From positions 186,001-250,000 of the forward strand of contig JAFISE010000006.1 of assembly GCA_022560025.1 (NCBI GenBank): a stretch of DNA of 64,000 nucleotides, given 5' to 3'. Shown in pieces: positions 31,879 through 44,800 of the stretch. How positions within the stretch are numbered: position 1 is the stretch's first letter; each line of letters starts with the position of its first letter. The DNA comes from Stagonosporopsis chrysanthemi (Eukaryota; Ascomycota; Dothideomycetes; Pleosporales; Didymellaceae). The notes beneath the pieces are model-generated. The model saw only the letters and a program-made list of their open reading frames with translations, was not told where the DNA came from and ran no database searches. The position numbers were made by a program, and so were the translations under genes.

Positions 31879-34800
31879 ATGGACGGCATCCAGCCAACCT
31901 CGTCCGGCGCCGCGGCCGATTCGGCCCTCGTCCACGCCCGTCCCACTGTCGCCGACCTGCACGGCGAGAACCACTTTGCGCAGGTCGCCAGAAAGCACTG
32001 GCTTGCTGCAAAGAAGACGCCCAAGGTACGCCCAGAGGTCGTCAAGAAAGAGCTGTGGGACGAGCTGGACAAGGTCGACTTTGCATACTCTTCACTGCTC
32101 GTCCTCGAGAACCTGCAGCTGCTGGAAAGATATCTGTGGCCAGGCTTCGCCGAGGATGCCTCCAACTACCACCACCTGCTGCTGGCGCTGATGGTCAATG
32201 TCAAGAGGAGGGAGAATCTGCCGTCATGGGGTAAGAAATACAGCTTGTTTCCCCAGGCTACCACTACTGACAAGCTCCAGACCACTTCACCAGCAGACCC
32301 GCCGAATTCTCCTCCTTCTTCCGCCGCATACTCTCCATGACCGTCGACCCCTCGCAGCCTATGAAGATCCGCACCCAGCTGGTCTCGTTCGTGATTGGCG
32401 CATTCCAATCTCTCGACAGCGGTCTTGTGCGCAAAGAGTGCGCGCCTCTTGTTGGCATATCGATATGGCACAGCCTGCACTCGGACTCGGTGCGCGATCA
32501 ACACTTTGAGGAGCACCAGATGCTGCGCAAGGCGTGGCGCGCATCTGGGAAGAGATACGATGCTGCAGACGAGACGCTGAAGGCCAGGCTGCGCTTTGAA
32601 CGGTCGTGGCTGTTCACGCTAGTCCTCGACTTCATCGATCGTCTTTACAACAGCAACACAAAGCAAGAGATGAGCGACAATCTGGTCTACTGCGAACGTT
32701 TCGTGGAGTTCCTCACCGACCTGCAGAGTCAGCTTCCCACCAGAAGATACGTCAACACGTTGTTGAAAGATCTAAATCTGCTCCCTGCAATAAGACTATC
32801 GCCAATGTACGCAGACGAGGACAATGGTCTTTTCCGCGATCTCTACAACCTACTCAGCCACTTTACCTACTTTGCAATTGAGGACCAATCCGGCAAGCAG
32901 CTATCGAAATTGGAATTTGACCAGCAGCACTACGACACTCTGGCGAAACTGCAACAGACAGGATATGCTGCGTTTCAAGATAAGCTGCAGCTGATGGCTC
33001 TGGCGAACTTTGGCAGCATTGGCAACCGGGAGGAGCTCGACGGCCATCTGCGCACACTCAGCGATGATGAACTGCAAGAGCTTTGTTCACTCATGGGACT
33101 TCGGACAGACTACCCTAGCACGACATTCCTGGTGCGCGATCGAACCTTTTACATGGAGACTCTTGTCTCGCTGGTCGAGCAGAGGACAATTTTCAAGGAC
33201 GCAGTTCGTGATATGCCTGTGCTTCCTACCGAAAAGATATTGTATGAGACGACCTTCTTGAGGAACGAATCATATAACGGCTCAAGACCTCTTGCGATAC
33301 CAAAGCTGAATCTGCAATATTTGACTATGGGAGACTTCCTTTGGAGGTCGTACATCCTATATCGTGCTGAGTCGTTCTACGGCATACGGAAAGACATGGA
33401 GGATGTGATCAAGCGCGTGCAGCCGCGAGGAAAGGGAGCCAACACAAAGTTTGGCGGATTTTCAAGGATGTCAATTCCCATCAGCGCGCCAGGGATTGTC
33501 GATGTTGCACCCTCCAAGGTTGGAGAAGAGCACCCAGCTTATGTGCGCGCAGAGATTGTCCTGGACGTCAGTCGTTTGCAAATTCCAGTGCGCAGAGAGT
33601 GGGAGTCTTTGAGGCCGGGCGACGTGGTGTTCCTTCTTACAGTGGAAGGCAAGGATGATGCGCCTATGAGCAACGGTCACGGTGGTGCAAGCACGGGTGA
33701 TGAGGTTGGTCTTTCGAGGTTGAGATGTGCCCAAGTCGTCCAAGTGCTGGACGACAACGGCAGACCTTTGCGCGACCACGCACAGAACGGCGACTTTGCA
33801 CCTCGTGCACGGACTCGACGACTTGTCGTTCACATCGATGCGAAGCAGTATCAGACCGACATGGATCATGTTGCTGAAGGCCGTGCGAACATATACGAGA
33901 ACATCAACATGATCGCTCGCCGGAAAGGGAGAGAAAACAACTTCCTCCCCATCCTCGAGTCCATCAAGCGCCTGACTTTGTCCGACATTCCGGCCCCCTC
34001 TTGGTTGCAGGAGGTCTTCCTAGGATACGGTGATCCTTCGTCTGCGACGTATACGCGCCTACCCAATCGCCTACAGTCGATCGACTTCCGCGATACGTTC
34101 CTAGATTGGCAGCATCTGGTGGAGTCCTTGCCAGGAAAGACAATAGAGCCTGCAGAAGACGCGCAGGGGACGTTTGGACCACCATATGTCGTAAAGTACC
34201 CTGCAGCACCTGAGCCAGCGGCAGCACCTGCCAAACCTTCTAAAAAGCGGCGTCGCGACCAAGTAGAGGTACCACAGCCCGCGCATGAATCCTTGCATGT
34301 CTCGACGTACAAGCCTCCGAACATGGGGCCATACCCTGCAGATGCTCTCAAGCAGAATGCAGTAAGATTCACCCCTGCGCAGGTCGAAGCGATCACTTCT
34401 GGCACTCAGCCTGGTCTCACGGTGGTGCTCGGCCCGCCGGGAACCGGAAAGACGGACGTTGCGACCCAGATTATCTCTAATATCTACCACAACTTCCCGG
34501 GCCAGCGAACTCTGCTTATTGCTCACAGCAATCAAGCGCTAAACCAACTCTTTCAGAAGATTGTCGCCCTCGACATCGACGAGCGACATCTGTTACGTCT
34601 CGGTCATGGAGAGGAGGGCCTTGACACGGAGGCCAGCTACAGCAAGCATGGCAGGGTAGAGTCGTTCCTTGAAAGGGGTACGTACTACTTGGCAGAAGTT
34701 GATCGCCTTGCAAAAAACTTTGGTGCGCCAGGTGCCCATGGCAGTTCATGTGAGACTGCAGATTATTTCAATCTTGTCTACGTCAAGCCAGCTTGGACGC

Positions 34801-36276
34801 AATATTGGGACAGCATCACCTCGGATGAAGCCAGCGTCGAGCAGATAGTCGCTGAGTTCCCCCTCAAAGACTACTTCTCGAATGCGCCGCAGCCCTTGTT
34901 CCCGCCAGAAGCAGATCGCGAGCAGCTTCTTGACATTGCTCAAGGCTGTTACCGCCATGTTGAGAAGATCTTTGCGGAACTCGAGGACATTCGTCCCTTC
35001 GAGATCTTGCGAAATCCTCGCGACAAGGCAAACTACCTTCTCGTCAAGGAAGCTCGGATCATCGCCATGACCTCCACCCACGCTGCCATGCGAAGACAAG
35101 AGATTGCATCTCTTGGTTTCCACTATGACAACGTGATCATGGAGGAAGCTGCGCAGATCACTGAGATCGAGAACTTCATCCCACTCGCCCTTCAGAACCC
35201 GCAGAATGGCGAATTGCCTCTTCAGCGCATCATCCTTTGCGGTGACCACCTCCAGAATTCGCCCATTATCCAGAACCTTGCGTTTAGACAATACGCAAAC
35301 CTGGAGCAATCCTTGTTCCAGCGCCTCGTCCGCCTCGGTGTGCCAACCATCATGCTCGACCAGCAAGGTCGTGCCCGTCCGTCCATCGCAGAACTGTACA
35401 AGTGGCGCTACCCAGCTCTCACTAATCTCCCTGCCGTTCTGTCCGCGCCCGATTTTCAGATCGCCAACGCAGGCTTTAAGCACGAGTATCAGTTCATCAA
35501 TGTGCCTGACTACAAGGGACGCGGCGAAGCTGAGCCAACACCGCACTGGATCGTCAATCTGGGCGAGGCCGAGTACGCAGTTGCGCTGTTCATGTACATG
35601 CGGCTGCTTAATTACCCAGCACACAAGATCTCGATCTTGACTACGTACGCGGGCCAGCGTGGACTCATCAACGACATCCTCAACGCGAAGTGCAGAGATC
35701 ATCCTTTCTTCGGACGTCCGAAGATCGTCGCGACGGTCGACAAGTACCAGGGCGAGCAGAACGATTGTAGGTCAAACCACTCTTGGTAACCACGGCACCC
35801 GCTAACCTGATCCAGACATCATTCTTTCCCTCGTCCGCACAAAAGCAATCGGCTATCTCCGCGACATCCGCCGCTTGACCGTCGCGCTCTCTCGCGCTCG
35901 TCTGGGTCTGTACATCCTCGGCCGCCGCACAGTCTTCGAGTCGGTCTTCGAGCTCAAACCCGCTTTTGATGTGCTCTTCACACGGCCCGACGAACTCGCC
36001 CTCGTCACAGGCGAAATGCACGGCGAGACGACACGGCCTGTGCACGTTGATGGCGATGTGGAGGGCGAGGCCGTCATGACGGGCTATGAGCACCTCGAGG
36101 AGTATGTGCGCGGCATTACGGCCGCCAAGATCGAGGCGCTGAAGGCGGGCGGTGGACAGTTGCCCACGCGCGAGGTGAGGATGCTGGATGGCGGGGATGA
36201 GGACGTTGATCGCGAGGAGATGGTACTTGTTCCCGAGGAGCAGGCGCGGGATTTCGGACCTAATGGGGACGAATGA
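31879..36276 (+). CDS. Intron-binding protein Aquarius / Cwf11, spliceosomal SF1 helicase
   Basis: Three exons: 31879-32230, 32281-35766 and 35816-36276, giving 1432 aa. The N-terminal 800 residues are the ARM-like and beta-barrel region of Aquarius (YLWPGF, ALMVNVKRRENLPSWDHF). The helicase core has Walker A GPPGTGKT at about 834-841. Motif II is EEAAQITEIE at about 1070, the Aquarius-type variant, followed by FIPLALQNP, ILCGDHLQNSPII, ILTTYAGQRGLI and GEQNDYIILSLVRT. The second intron splits the last of these motifs. Aquarius binds intron RNA upstream of the branch point in the spliceosome. Close to the C-terminus, AVMTGYEHLEEYV and a disordered tail end the protein. Confidence 0.95.
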
Positions 36277-36526
36277 GGATGTAGCATAAAAAAGAGAGGT
36301 GTATTTGGAAGGCATATTTTGTGGCGTTGATAGAGCATGTGGGCTGTTTAAGTGTAAAGATACCAAATTCTAAAAGCATCATATCTATACATCCAATACC
36401 TTTCTGTTTCAGGTCCATTCATCTCAAAAGTCATGTGGTATTCCCATTTCCGCAGTACGCCGTACGCCATCCATGCTACATGCCCATGCAATTAGGCCGA
36501 TGCGTTTGAGCAACCGAGTCGGAATG

Positions 36527-38037
36527 CTATCTCGGCCCCTTCCTGCTCTTCAGATACGCACTAACCTGCTCCACATGACTGATGAAGAACATCCTTTTCT
36601 CGTCATTGCTCCACCGCAAAACGCCACACGAGTCTGCGTACTTCTTCACATCGTTGTACTCGGACTGTGTAGCAAACTCGCGCATCAGATATCCGTTCTC
36701 CGTCTCTACTCGCTCGCCCTCGTATTCCCACAGTCTGATCTGGTCCATGACCGTGGGCGGGATGAACGTCTTGTTCTTCTGCATCTGAGGATGCGCGTAG
36801 GTTGTGAGATATGAGATGACCTGCTGAGATGTGATGCCTTGCGACACTGCCTTGTGAACGGATTCTTTTGTGAGCTTACCAGAGATGAGGTTCGGGAAGC
36901 GGTGTTGGAGTTTACAGAACAGAGAGATGATGGCGATTTGGATGAGGGAATCTGTGTATGCATACAGACGGTAGTTTGTCTCGACGATGATGAATCCTTT
37001 GTTTGAGTTATTGGAGCTCCCAGAACTTGTATCGCCGGTGTTATTGAGGCCGCCAGATTCCGAGGTTAAGGTTGTGGCGAGTCGGGTTGGGTAGAAGACT
37101 TTGGCGTCGTTAGAAGAACGGTAGACAACACCCATCGCAGAGAGGTCGTCGAGCATATGAAGTTGTGTGGGGGAGAGCGTTGAGGTCGAGTAGGCTTGAC
37201 CGAGTTCGAGAGAACCAAGCATGAAGAGAAAAGAAAGGACGTCAGTCTCGTTCATACCAAGCTGCCGGACGTTAGCAATCCAGCTTTTCAAGCGAGATGG
37301 TGTTGACCACTACTTACGTCGTTCACCATTTTCAGATATACGATCAATAGGTTCCAGACCTGGGCGTTCGTCTCTTGTAAAACAAACGTGAATCCTTCCT
37401 TCGTGATTCGCGGTTGCCCATGGTACGTCCGGACGAGGTCTCCAGCATGCAAAAGCTTCTTTGTCCCTGCTCCGATGTCTGACTTGACATCCACACCGGC
37501 AGCACCACCAACCATGTAGAAGAGGATCGTCTCCCATTGCGCTCTTGCATATTCGTCCAGGTAGTCAATGCTGACCCTCCTCTCTCCTCTCCTCTCCTCT
37601 TTTGTAGCAGATACTCCGAAAGAGCCATCCCTCCCCGAGCCCTCCAGAGCGTTGCGCAGGCTACGCTTGAAGCCTGGTGAAAGCGAATGTGATCTTGTGC
37701 CGTCGTCTTGTTTCGTGGTATCGAGGATGTGGAGTTGGGTGAGAATGAATAGGGCCTGTTCTTTCTCTCGAGTGGCGCCTGGCTTGAACCAGGCTTTGAG
37801 CTGCGCGTCAGGGAACGGTGTGGGCATGTAGAGCATTGCCATTACAAGTGTTTTCGCTGTTGGATTGTGTTAATTTCCGGTAGTGCAGACACAGTAAGTA
37901 TTAAGCTCACCCAGATGCGGCAGCATGCAGCGGTATACCGCCAGCACTGTTGCAGGCGCCTCATAGAGCTTCCTGTGTGTCTGCAGTGGCAGACCTTGGA
38001 GGAATTCGAGCGCTTGGGTAGAGGAAGACACAGACAT
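36527..38037 (-). CDS. TFB2: TFIIH core subunit Tfb2 (p52)
   Basis: Three exons: 38037-37911, 37856-37318 and 37261-36527, giving 466 aa. The N-terminus has QALEFLQGLP and LYEAPATVLAVYRCMLPHLAK. The middle has YARAQWETILFYMVGG and ITKEGFTFVLQETNAQVWNL, then LSFLFMLGSLELGQAY. The C-terminus has FIIVETNYRLYAYT, FPNLISGKLTKESV and a basic end that binds Tfb5. Tfb2 anchors and regulates the Ssl2/XPB translocase in TFIIH for promoter opening and nucleotide excision repair. It is convergent with Aquarius and divergent from the thioesterase gene. Confidence 0.95.
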
Positions 38038-38304
38038 AGTCGCTATTGAGAGTTCACAATTAGCGTACTATCGAACTATCACCATCTCAGGGTAAGACGG
38101 CAGGCCAGATGTGCGAGTTACGCGGTGAGGCCTGCGAAAGGTAAAGGTCGAACAAACAGCGAGAAGGCAGCAATGACGCGCCAATGCAGAAGCGGAGCCC
38201 CACATGTCCGCTCCACCCCTTGTCTAGCTCCCGCGCTCCCATAGCTTTGTTGCCGAGCGGAACAACCGTCGTTCCTTCGACGACCCAGAAGACAAGCCGC
38301 AAAG

Positions 38305-39061
38305 ATGCCTGCGCTCAAGTTTGTCAGATCTGTGAGTCTATACCTCATTTGTTAGATGCGAACGAAATATCTCTGATCAATTGACAGGTTTGGGAATCAT
38401 TTCGTGCCAATTCCGGCCTCGAGCCAAGGTGAGCTGCATCATACTCGACGGTGGACAGTGGAGCTGATAAGACATCCAAAACAGATTACTGGACGGAGTA
38501 GGTCTCATTTGATACTGCTGTATGTTTTTACAGACATCACTCGCTAACCTTGGCTCCTCCAGCTGCGCGTAACCTCGGCAACTCCCGGCCGGGTCAAGTT
38601 CGAACTTGACATTCAGAAGGAGCATACTGTGCGTGATTTTGATTCAAAAGTTTGCTTGGAGACTGACCTCGAACCAGAACCGATTAAACATCCTCCATGG
38701 GGGCACCATAGCTAGCATGGTTGATCTTGGTGGGTCCCTGGCTGTAGCTTCCCGTGGTCTTTTCGCGACTGGCGTGTCGACCGATCTCAATGTCACCTAT
38801 CTATCCTCAGGAGGGCAGATTGGTGACTTGATCAAGGCTGAAGTGACTTGCGACAAGTGTAAGCTCCATTCGAGACGGTCATCTGAGAGATACTGACGTG
38901 ACGCAGTTGGCAAGACACTAGCGTACACGTCGATCAACTTCAGCAATAGCAAGGGCGAAGTGTTTGCACGAGGAAGTCACACCAAGTATGTTGCGCTAGC
39001 ATGGAAGGATCCCAACAACATCGTAGAGGAGCTCTCACCCAAGCAGAATAGCAAAAAATGA
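38305..39061 (+). CDS. Hotdog-fold acyl-CoA thioesterase (ACOT13-like)
   Basis: Six exons: 38305-38331, 38388-38428, 38485-38497 (13 nt), 38563-38628, 38678-38858 and 38907-39061, giving 160 aa. The donor of exon 3 is GTAGGT at 38498. The other choice, four nt later, breaks the conserved LRVTSATPGRVKFEL. The hotdog active-site helix is LHGGTIASMVDLGGSLA, followed by GVSTDLNVTYLSSG and CDKFGKTLAYTSINF. PaaI/thioesterase-superfamily members of this form hydrolyse medium or long acyl-CoA, usually as tetramers. No targeting signal is obvious. Substrate is unknown. A 160-aa gene in six exons is dense splitting for this genome. Confidence 0.9.
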
Positions 39062-39237
39062 TAGGGTCGGACAGTCACACTTGTTGCAAGGCTCAGTTTT
39101 CTCTTCCTCAGCGTGCAAATGAATCGCACGAAGGGTCATCGTTCAGTCATACAGCTTGCTAAGTCGAATGCAGCGAGAGGGTCATCAAAGAGCTGGTATT
39201 TGTCGCGCCGATAAACTTATCCTCTATCGAAGCGATG

Positions 39238-41130
39238 CTACCGCTGGCGCATCCCTGTGGTGCTTACAAAACTCCATTGTCGCCTTCTCTGCCCGATATC
39301 TGTCTGTGCTCGAGTTTGTGCCGGATTAGAAGCACCAGTCGCTCCTTCCAGTCCCCTGCGACTTACAGTTCGTACAATTCTCCCTACGGTACTCTCCCCT
39401 CCATCACCCACTCTCCGCCGCTGCTCGTCCGCACTCTGCTGTTTCCAACCACCCTCCGTTCTGTCTTCTTGTTTCTGCGGCCAGAGAACTTGGTGGATAA
39501 CGACCGCTCTGACGTTCATAACGACGACGAACATCCACATCATGATCAGCGCGATTGTCATAACGCAACCCACATAGTTTATAGCCCGATTGCCGTTCAA
39601 GGCCCTCGCAATCGCGAACGTCGCACTCGTCAGTGCTGTGTTTGGAAACACGAAGGAATACCACGTCATGGCAAAGTCCATTTTTCCACGTCTCGCACAC
39701 GACCAATGCGCCCCCACGCTGACGAAGAAGAACCAGAGCGCAAGGCCCCACAACCATAGTCCCATGAAGTTGGCCATGATCATGCCCACTCTGCCCGCTA
39801 TCTCACCGTTCCCCTCGCCCATGAAATCAGATGGAACCACACTGGGGAGCGTCTGCCCCATCGTCACGACGCCAGCGATTGTGAACCCGCTAGGTCCTAC
39901 CGAGATGAACATGCCCGGACGCAGCGACTCTTTGGGCAGCTTCTGTGTCATCAGGCGGTATATGAACGCTGCGTAGATCATGAGGCTTACAAGGAACCCA
40001 ATGCCTTGTATAATGTAGCCGCCGAGGATAATTTGAAGCGCGGTCTCGTGATTCGAGACCTTCGGCGCCAGCGAGCCTGCGTGTGGACCAATTATTAAGA
40101 GTGGATAATTGGGAAAAATCCAAATAGGCGTCATCTGGTTTATGGTAAAAGTAGTGGTTGACCACCTGGTGATGTTAGTACAAGAGTGTAGATGTTGGAT
40201 CGTTCATCCCATGTAACATCGAATCACGACGTCTGACGCCGGACGAAACCGATCGAACATTCCAAAATGAATTGGAGTAACAGGACTCGAGACTCACATA
40301 ATCAAATAGATTACCAGCGAAGAAGCGACCGCCAGCCCACAATCCACCCAAAACAGCACAATCATCACATGCTGCAACCAACTCTGCTCCCCTATCATAC
40401 CGACCCCATACTGACTAATATTCATCATGATTATGCCGAAACTCACAATCGCCGCGGGGATAAACAGACTCTCCGTCGGATGCAAGAAACTTGCGCGAAA
40501 CGTGCGCGGGTACAGATAAAATCGACACGAGATCATGGCGATGTTGAACAGAAAGAGCACTATGTTGCCGATGAAGAAGATACAACCTAGTGCGTACAGG
40601 CCCCGGAAGCGGAAGGGGACGGCGTACAGCACGTTGGCTATCCCGCCCGTCGCCATCGTAAGGCAGAACCAGGTCCATGTGAAGTGGCGGATGCGTTCCC
40701 GCCAGGGGAGTTTGGAGTGGCGGGGAGAGCTGTCTTGTTCTACCGACTGTTTCAGGGAGGATGGATGCTCTGGAAAGCCTTCGTCGGGACCTTGGATGTT
40801 GCCATTCCCGCCCAGGACTGCTTGGCCTCTGGGGCCCTGGTGGGTTCTTGGGGGCGGATCTTCGTGGGGCGCTGGGGTGTCTTCACCGCTCCCGTTCTCG
40901 ATTTTCTCTGTTACTTTTTCCTCCTGCTCGCTGGAAGGAGGCAGGTTCACTGCGAAATCATCAAAGGGGTCGCGCTCGAAGAGCTGCGGCTCGGGTGTGA
41001 GCACGTGAGCATGGTTGCGCCAGCGGCGACGATCCGCTGCGCTGGAAACAGAGTCAATACTGGCTCTGCGGTCCGTATCTGGTGTGGTGGGCAGCCGGGC
41101 GGTGTAGAAAGTTTCCTGTCGTTCGTTCAT
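39238..41130 (-). CDS. TDT-family membrane transporter (malic acid / C4-dicarboxylate or sulfite efflux type)
   Basis: Two exons, 41130-40298 and 40165-39238, giving 586 aa. The 132-nt intron is the longest in this window. A polar, acidic N-terminal region of about 145 residues precedes RHFTWTWFCLTMATGGIANV, the family signature at the first helix. Some ten hydrophobic helices follow, with FPNYPLLIIGPHAG after the splice and FISVGPSGFTIAG later. The C-terminus is a soluble tail of about 80 residues. The TDT family includes yeast Ssu1 sulfite pumps and the Schizosaccharomyces pombe Mae1 malate permease. The sequence alone does not choose between them. It is plasma-membrane localised by inference. 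Confidence 0.88.
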
Positions 41131-41812
41131 GGCAGGGCGATCCTCGACTGGTAGCGAGCCGCAGGAGCATCGGCAGAAGGCGAATCAAGTCGGCGGTGAT
41201 GATGCTTCAGGCTAGGAGAGTGTTCGGCGAGCGGGAGCTAGCGGTTTGGTTCGAGGCCATGAAGCAGTGGCGTATCGTTGTTTACAATTTGACCGAGATT
41301 AGGGTTGTGGAGTCGAGATCAAAAAGGTCGTGCGCGTATCTGGAGAATTGCACAGCAACATTGCCATGCACATGCGACAACACACAAGTGCCCCGCCTGG
41401 TCTAATATGGAAAGCTAAGTGAGCATCACGAACCCATCTGTAGCAAATGGCGTTGTCGAGCACAAAGATAGCGTATCCACTTTTCAGCTAGCGATCCGAG
41501 TTTGCCGTGATAAGTCCGAAGCTCCTCATAGAAGGTGGAATTGTAAAAAGTAAAGACCGCCGAATGTTCGACGCTCAATTACCGCTGCTTTGGACTAAAA
41601 TAAATCGAATAGAAAAGTGAAATGCATGATGCGTAAATTGAGACCCATCTCCAAACCGCCAGAACACCCGCAAATGCATGTCCTCACTGCACGCCGTGAT
41701 GGTAGAGACGAAATCCACAATGCTCCAGCCAGACCCGTTCCTCATGCGCCATGTTTCTTGCCATAACTTTCGCACTGGTAACATACGGAAGGAAAACACC
41801 GCCTCTGGCTGC
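41131..41812. other. Intergenic between TDT transporter and TOR
   Basis: Both neighbours are on the minus strand. The part near 41131 is the transporter promoter, and the part near 41812 is the TOR 3' region. No gene is recognised. Confidence 0.45.
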
Positions 41813-44800
41813 TTACCAAAAACTGCACCAACCAATGTAATGCTGACATAGATTCTCCAGATTCGTCGCCTCCTTGATCAAGCGATCAACCTGCATCTGG
41901 TAGTTCAACTCCTCACCAGGCCTGAAGTCTCTACCCGTGAGTTTCTCCTTGACACGCGCTAGGACCTGTAGCGCTCTTGCGTTCTGCACTTCCTTGGCTT
42001 CTGCCTCGTTCGGCGGCGCGATGCTAGATCGGTGCCTGTTACGCACCAACGAGCCCATGTCTGTGATGTCGCCCATGATCGATTGGCGGCGCTCGGATGG
42101 ATAGTTGGGCTCGGGTGGTGAGTCGCCGCGGTTTCCGAGACGCCAAGTCAGGAGTGGATCATGTATGAACTGATGTGTGTTAGTATCATTCAGGGAGCTT
42201 TGCGGAGGTATGAAGTGGTACTTACAGCTTCAAGCACGGCCATGACGGACTCCTTGTTGTCCCTCAGTACCCGCATGACATGCTCGCATGTTGTTCTGTA
42301 GCTGCCTTCGATGTTGCTAACCTCCATGGCGTACGTCAACATGCGCGTCAAGCGGAACGGCACACGTTCGGGGTATTTCTCGCGATGCATGGCTACCTCG
42401 AAACAGTCACCAAAGTCGATATGCACGATCTTACCCGTGACTCTGTCAAGCATCAAGTTGGAAGGATGACGGTCGCCGAGACCGAGAATGTAGCCAACCA
42501 TTGACATGACGGCAAGAGAGCGAGTGTAATTCGTGCGACGGTCGAGCCATGACTCAGAACTCTTGCTCTTGAGCCAAAGTACACGGTACAAGTCTTGGCC
42601 AGTGGTGTTGTCCAGAGCGTACCCAAAGACTTCAACCTTCTGCATAAGAGTAAGGCAGTCGTAATCTGGAGCCATCTGGAGCATGATGCGGTGCTCGATG
42701 TTGAGTAGGATCTTCCTGCTGTCACGATACTCCCTTATGAGGACGTGCAGAGTGTCACTGTTCGGCACGAAGCCCAGAAGACCGGATTGCGTGCTAAGCG
42801 GTACAGCTGCATAGCGCTGGATGTTGAGATGTCGTTTCCGTGATTCGACATCGTTAGCCAAGAGGGTATTGCAAAGACCGAATAGTTGCATGACGCGCTC
42901 GTCTTGGCGAATGTCTTCATGACCCTTGAGGATGTGCGTGTGCGGTTTGCCGTCGCTACCCTGCATCTCCAGTTTGCGAGGACGCTGCTTAGATTGGATG
43001 ACAGAGGCGAGTGGGTCGAAAGAGATAATGCGGATGACTGGCTTGCCAACCTGGTATGTTCCCGGAACAGCGAGCTCGAGATCGTGCGCGTCTTTGAGCT
43101 TCGGTGAGACATACTGCAGCTCAAGCGACATGAGCGACGGTAATTGGCGCGCAATCTTACGGAAGACCTGGTAGTAAAGATCCCATGCCTGATTGAGATC
43201 GCCTATCTCTCCAGAAGTCCTGAAGGTGTTGCACCAATCTCTGGCCTCCTGGAGTTCGCGGCCGAAGGACTGGATGAAGCTTATTTCACGTAGCGTTTCC
43301 GGTCCCTTGTCGAGCATAGCATGCAAGGGCGCGAGTGTTGCGAACATACCATCTATGTTATGATCGCCGAAGTACAGTCTACTCGCTTCCTCGAGGCCTT
43401 CATGCCATTGCTCGTGCCAGAGCACCGCAATACGGATAAGCTCGTGGCTGACAAGATCAGCTTGTTCAACAAGACGAGGCGAATGTTCGCGCATTGCTTC
43501 CATGAGCTCCTTTGCGGACCTTTGACGTCTGGAGACATCGGACTTCATACTAACAGTCAACGGGAAGACGAGGGCTTGCGGGTGCGCCTTGCCGACTTCA
43601 ATCAGAAGCTGATGAATGGACTGCCGTACTGTAGGGTTCGGTTGGTTGATTCGAGCGAGCAACTGAGGAATGACCTCGAGCCAAGTGTCAATTGGGACCG
43701 ATTTTGTGCCTTCGGTGATCGTCCTGTTGACTTCCGGAAGACCGCCATGACTGAACCAGAGAGTAAGCAGGCGAAGCGTATCCTGAAGCGAGCTAGTTAA
43801 GGATAACGCTATGGACTTGAAGAAACCGTGAATAGCCGGAACGACGTGATCGTGGACCATGTTAGAGGGCACGTCAGTAGACTCGCGATCGGCCTTTGAG
43901 GTGATCGAGTTGATGACTTCGAAGTTGGCAAGCGCCCAAGCGTGCCAGGCTTTGTACCAATTCTGGTTGTACCTTGTGGCAGCGGCGTAGGCAGAGAGAA
44001 TCTCATGAACATACTCATGCTCCCATTCTCCACCTTGGATCTCTTGCTGCCAGTCACCCTGCTTCAGATAGCACTTCGCAAGAAGCCGATGGCATTCGGC
44101 CATTTCAGCTGGCGAGACGCCCATAGCAGACCCATTAAGCGTACTCGAGCCTGCCATGCCATTGACACCATTAGATGCCGCAAACGGATTCATGTTGTTA
44201 AACAGCTGGGGATGGCCGTTGGTCATGCCATTCACACCGTTCATGCCGTTCTGTCCCATCATCGGATGTGTGGCTGCTCTTGCGCGCATAGTAAGATCAT
44301 CTGACAGTCGGGACGTGAAGTCTTTCATAGAGTCGAGCGCTTCTTGTTGAGTATGCTGATCGGCCCACATGTACTTATATGTTGCGTACGCCACGGGGTG
44401 GGAGATCTTGTGTGCATTCTCGCGCACGTATTCAACCACCCTGTGATCGCCTGTACCTTCGATGTTGAGCAGTTTTTGCAGTGCTTTATTTGCGAGGTTC
44501 ATCCTGTTGTTCTTCCGGCAGAGGTTGGTGTACTTGATCCACATGTCGGTGCCCTCGTCTGGCGAAATCACAAGTTGTCGTACCTTCATCATGCGTTGCC
44601 ATACTTCAGGGTTGGGTTGCAGACCCTTGAGTCGCTTCATCCAGGTCTTCCGCATGGATGCCTGTTTCTCGCGGTTTTCTTTGATGCCGAGCTGTTTGTA
44701 CAGCATGATTTCCTCAAGCTCAGCCAGCATTTGTACACGGATCATTGGCAGGTAGGCACGCTGGTATGATTCACCCAGCAGGGAGCTAAGTTCCGTGTCG

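Noticed and set aside
31017..32165. 382-codon minus-strand open frame
   Set aside because: It runs through introns and shifted frames of the complex I subunit and antisense to the start of Aquarius. The spliced 192-aa model explains the conserved sequence.
34746..35702. 318-codon minus-strand open frame
   Set aside because: It lies wholly antisense to the conserved helicase core of Aquarius, which includes family motifs. The antisense translation has no motif.
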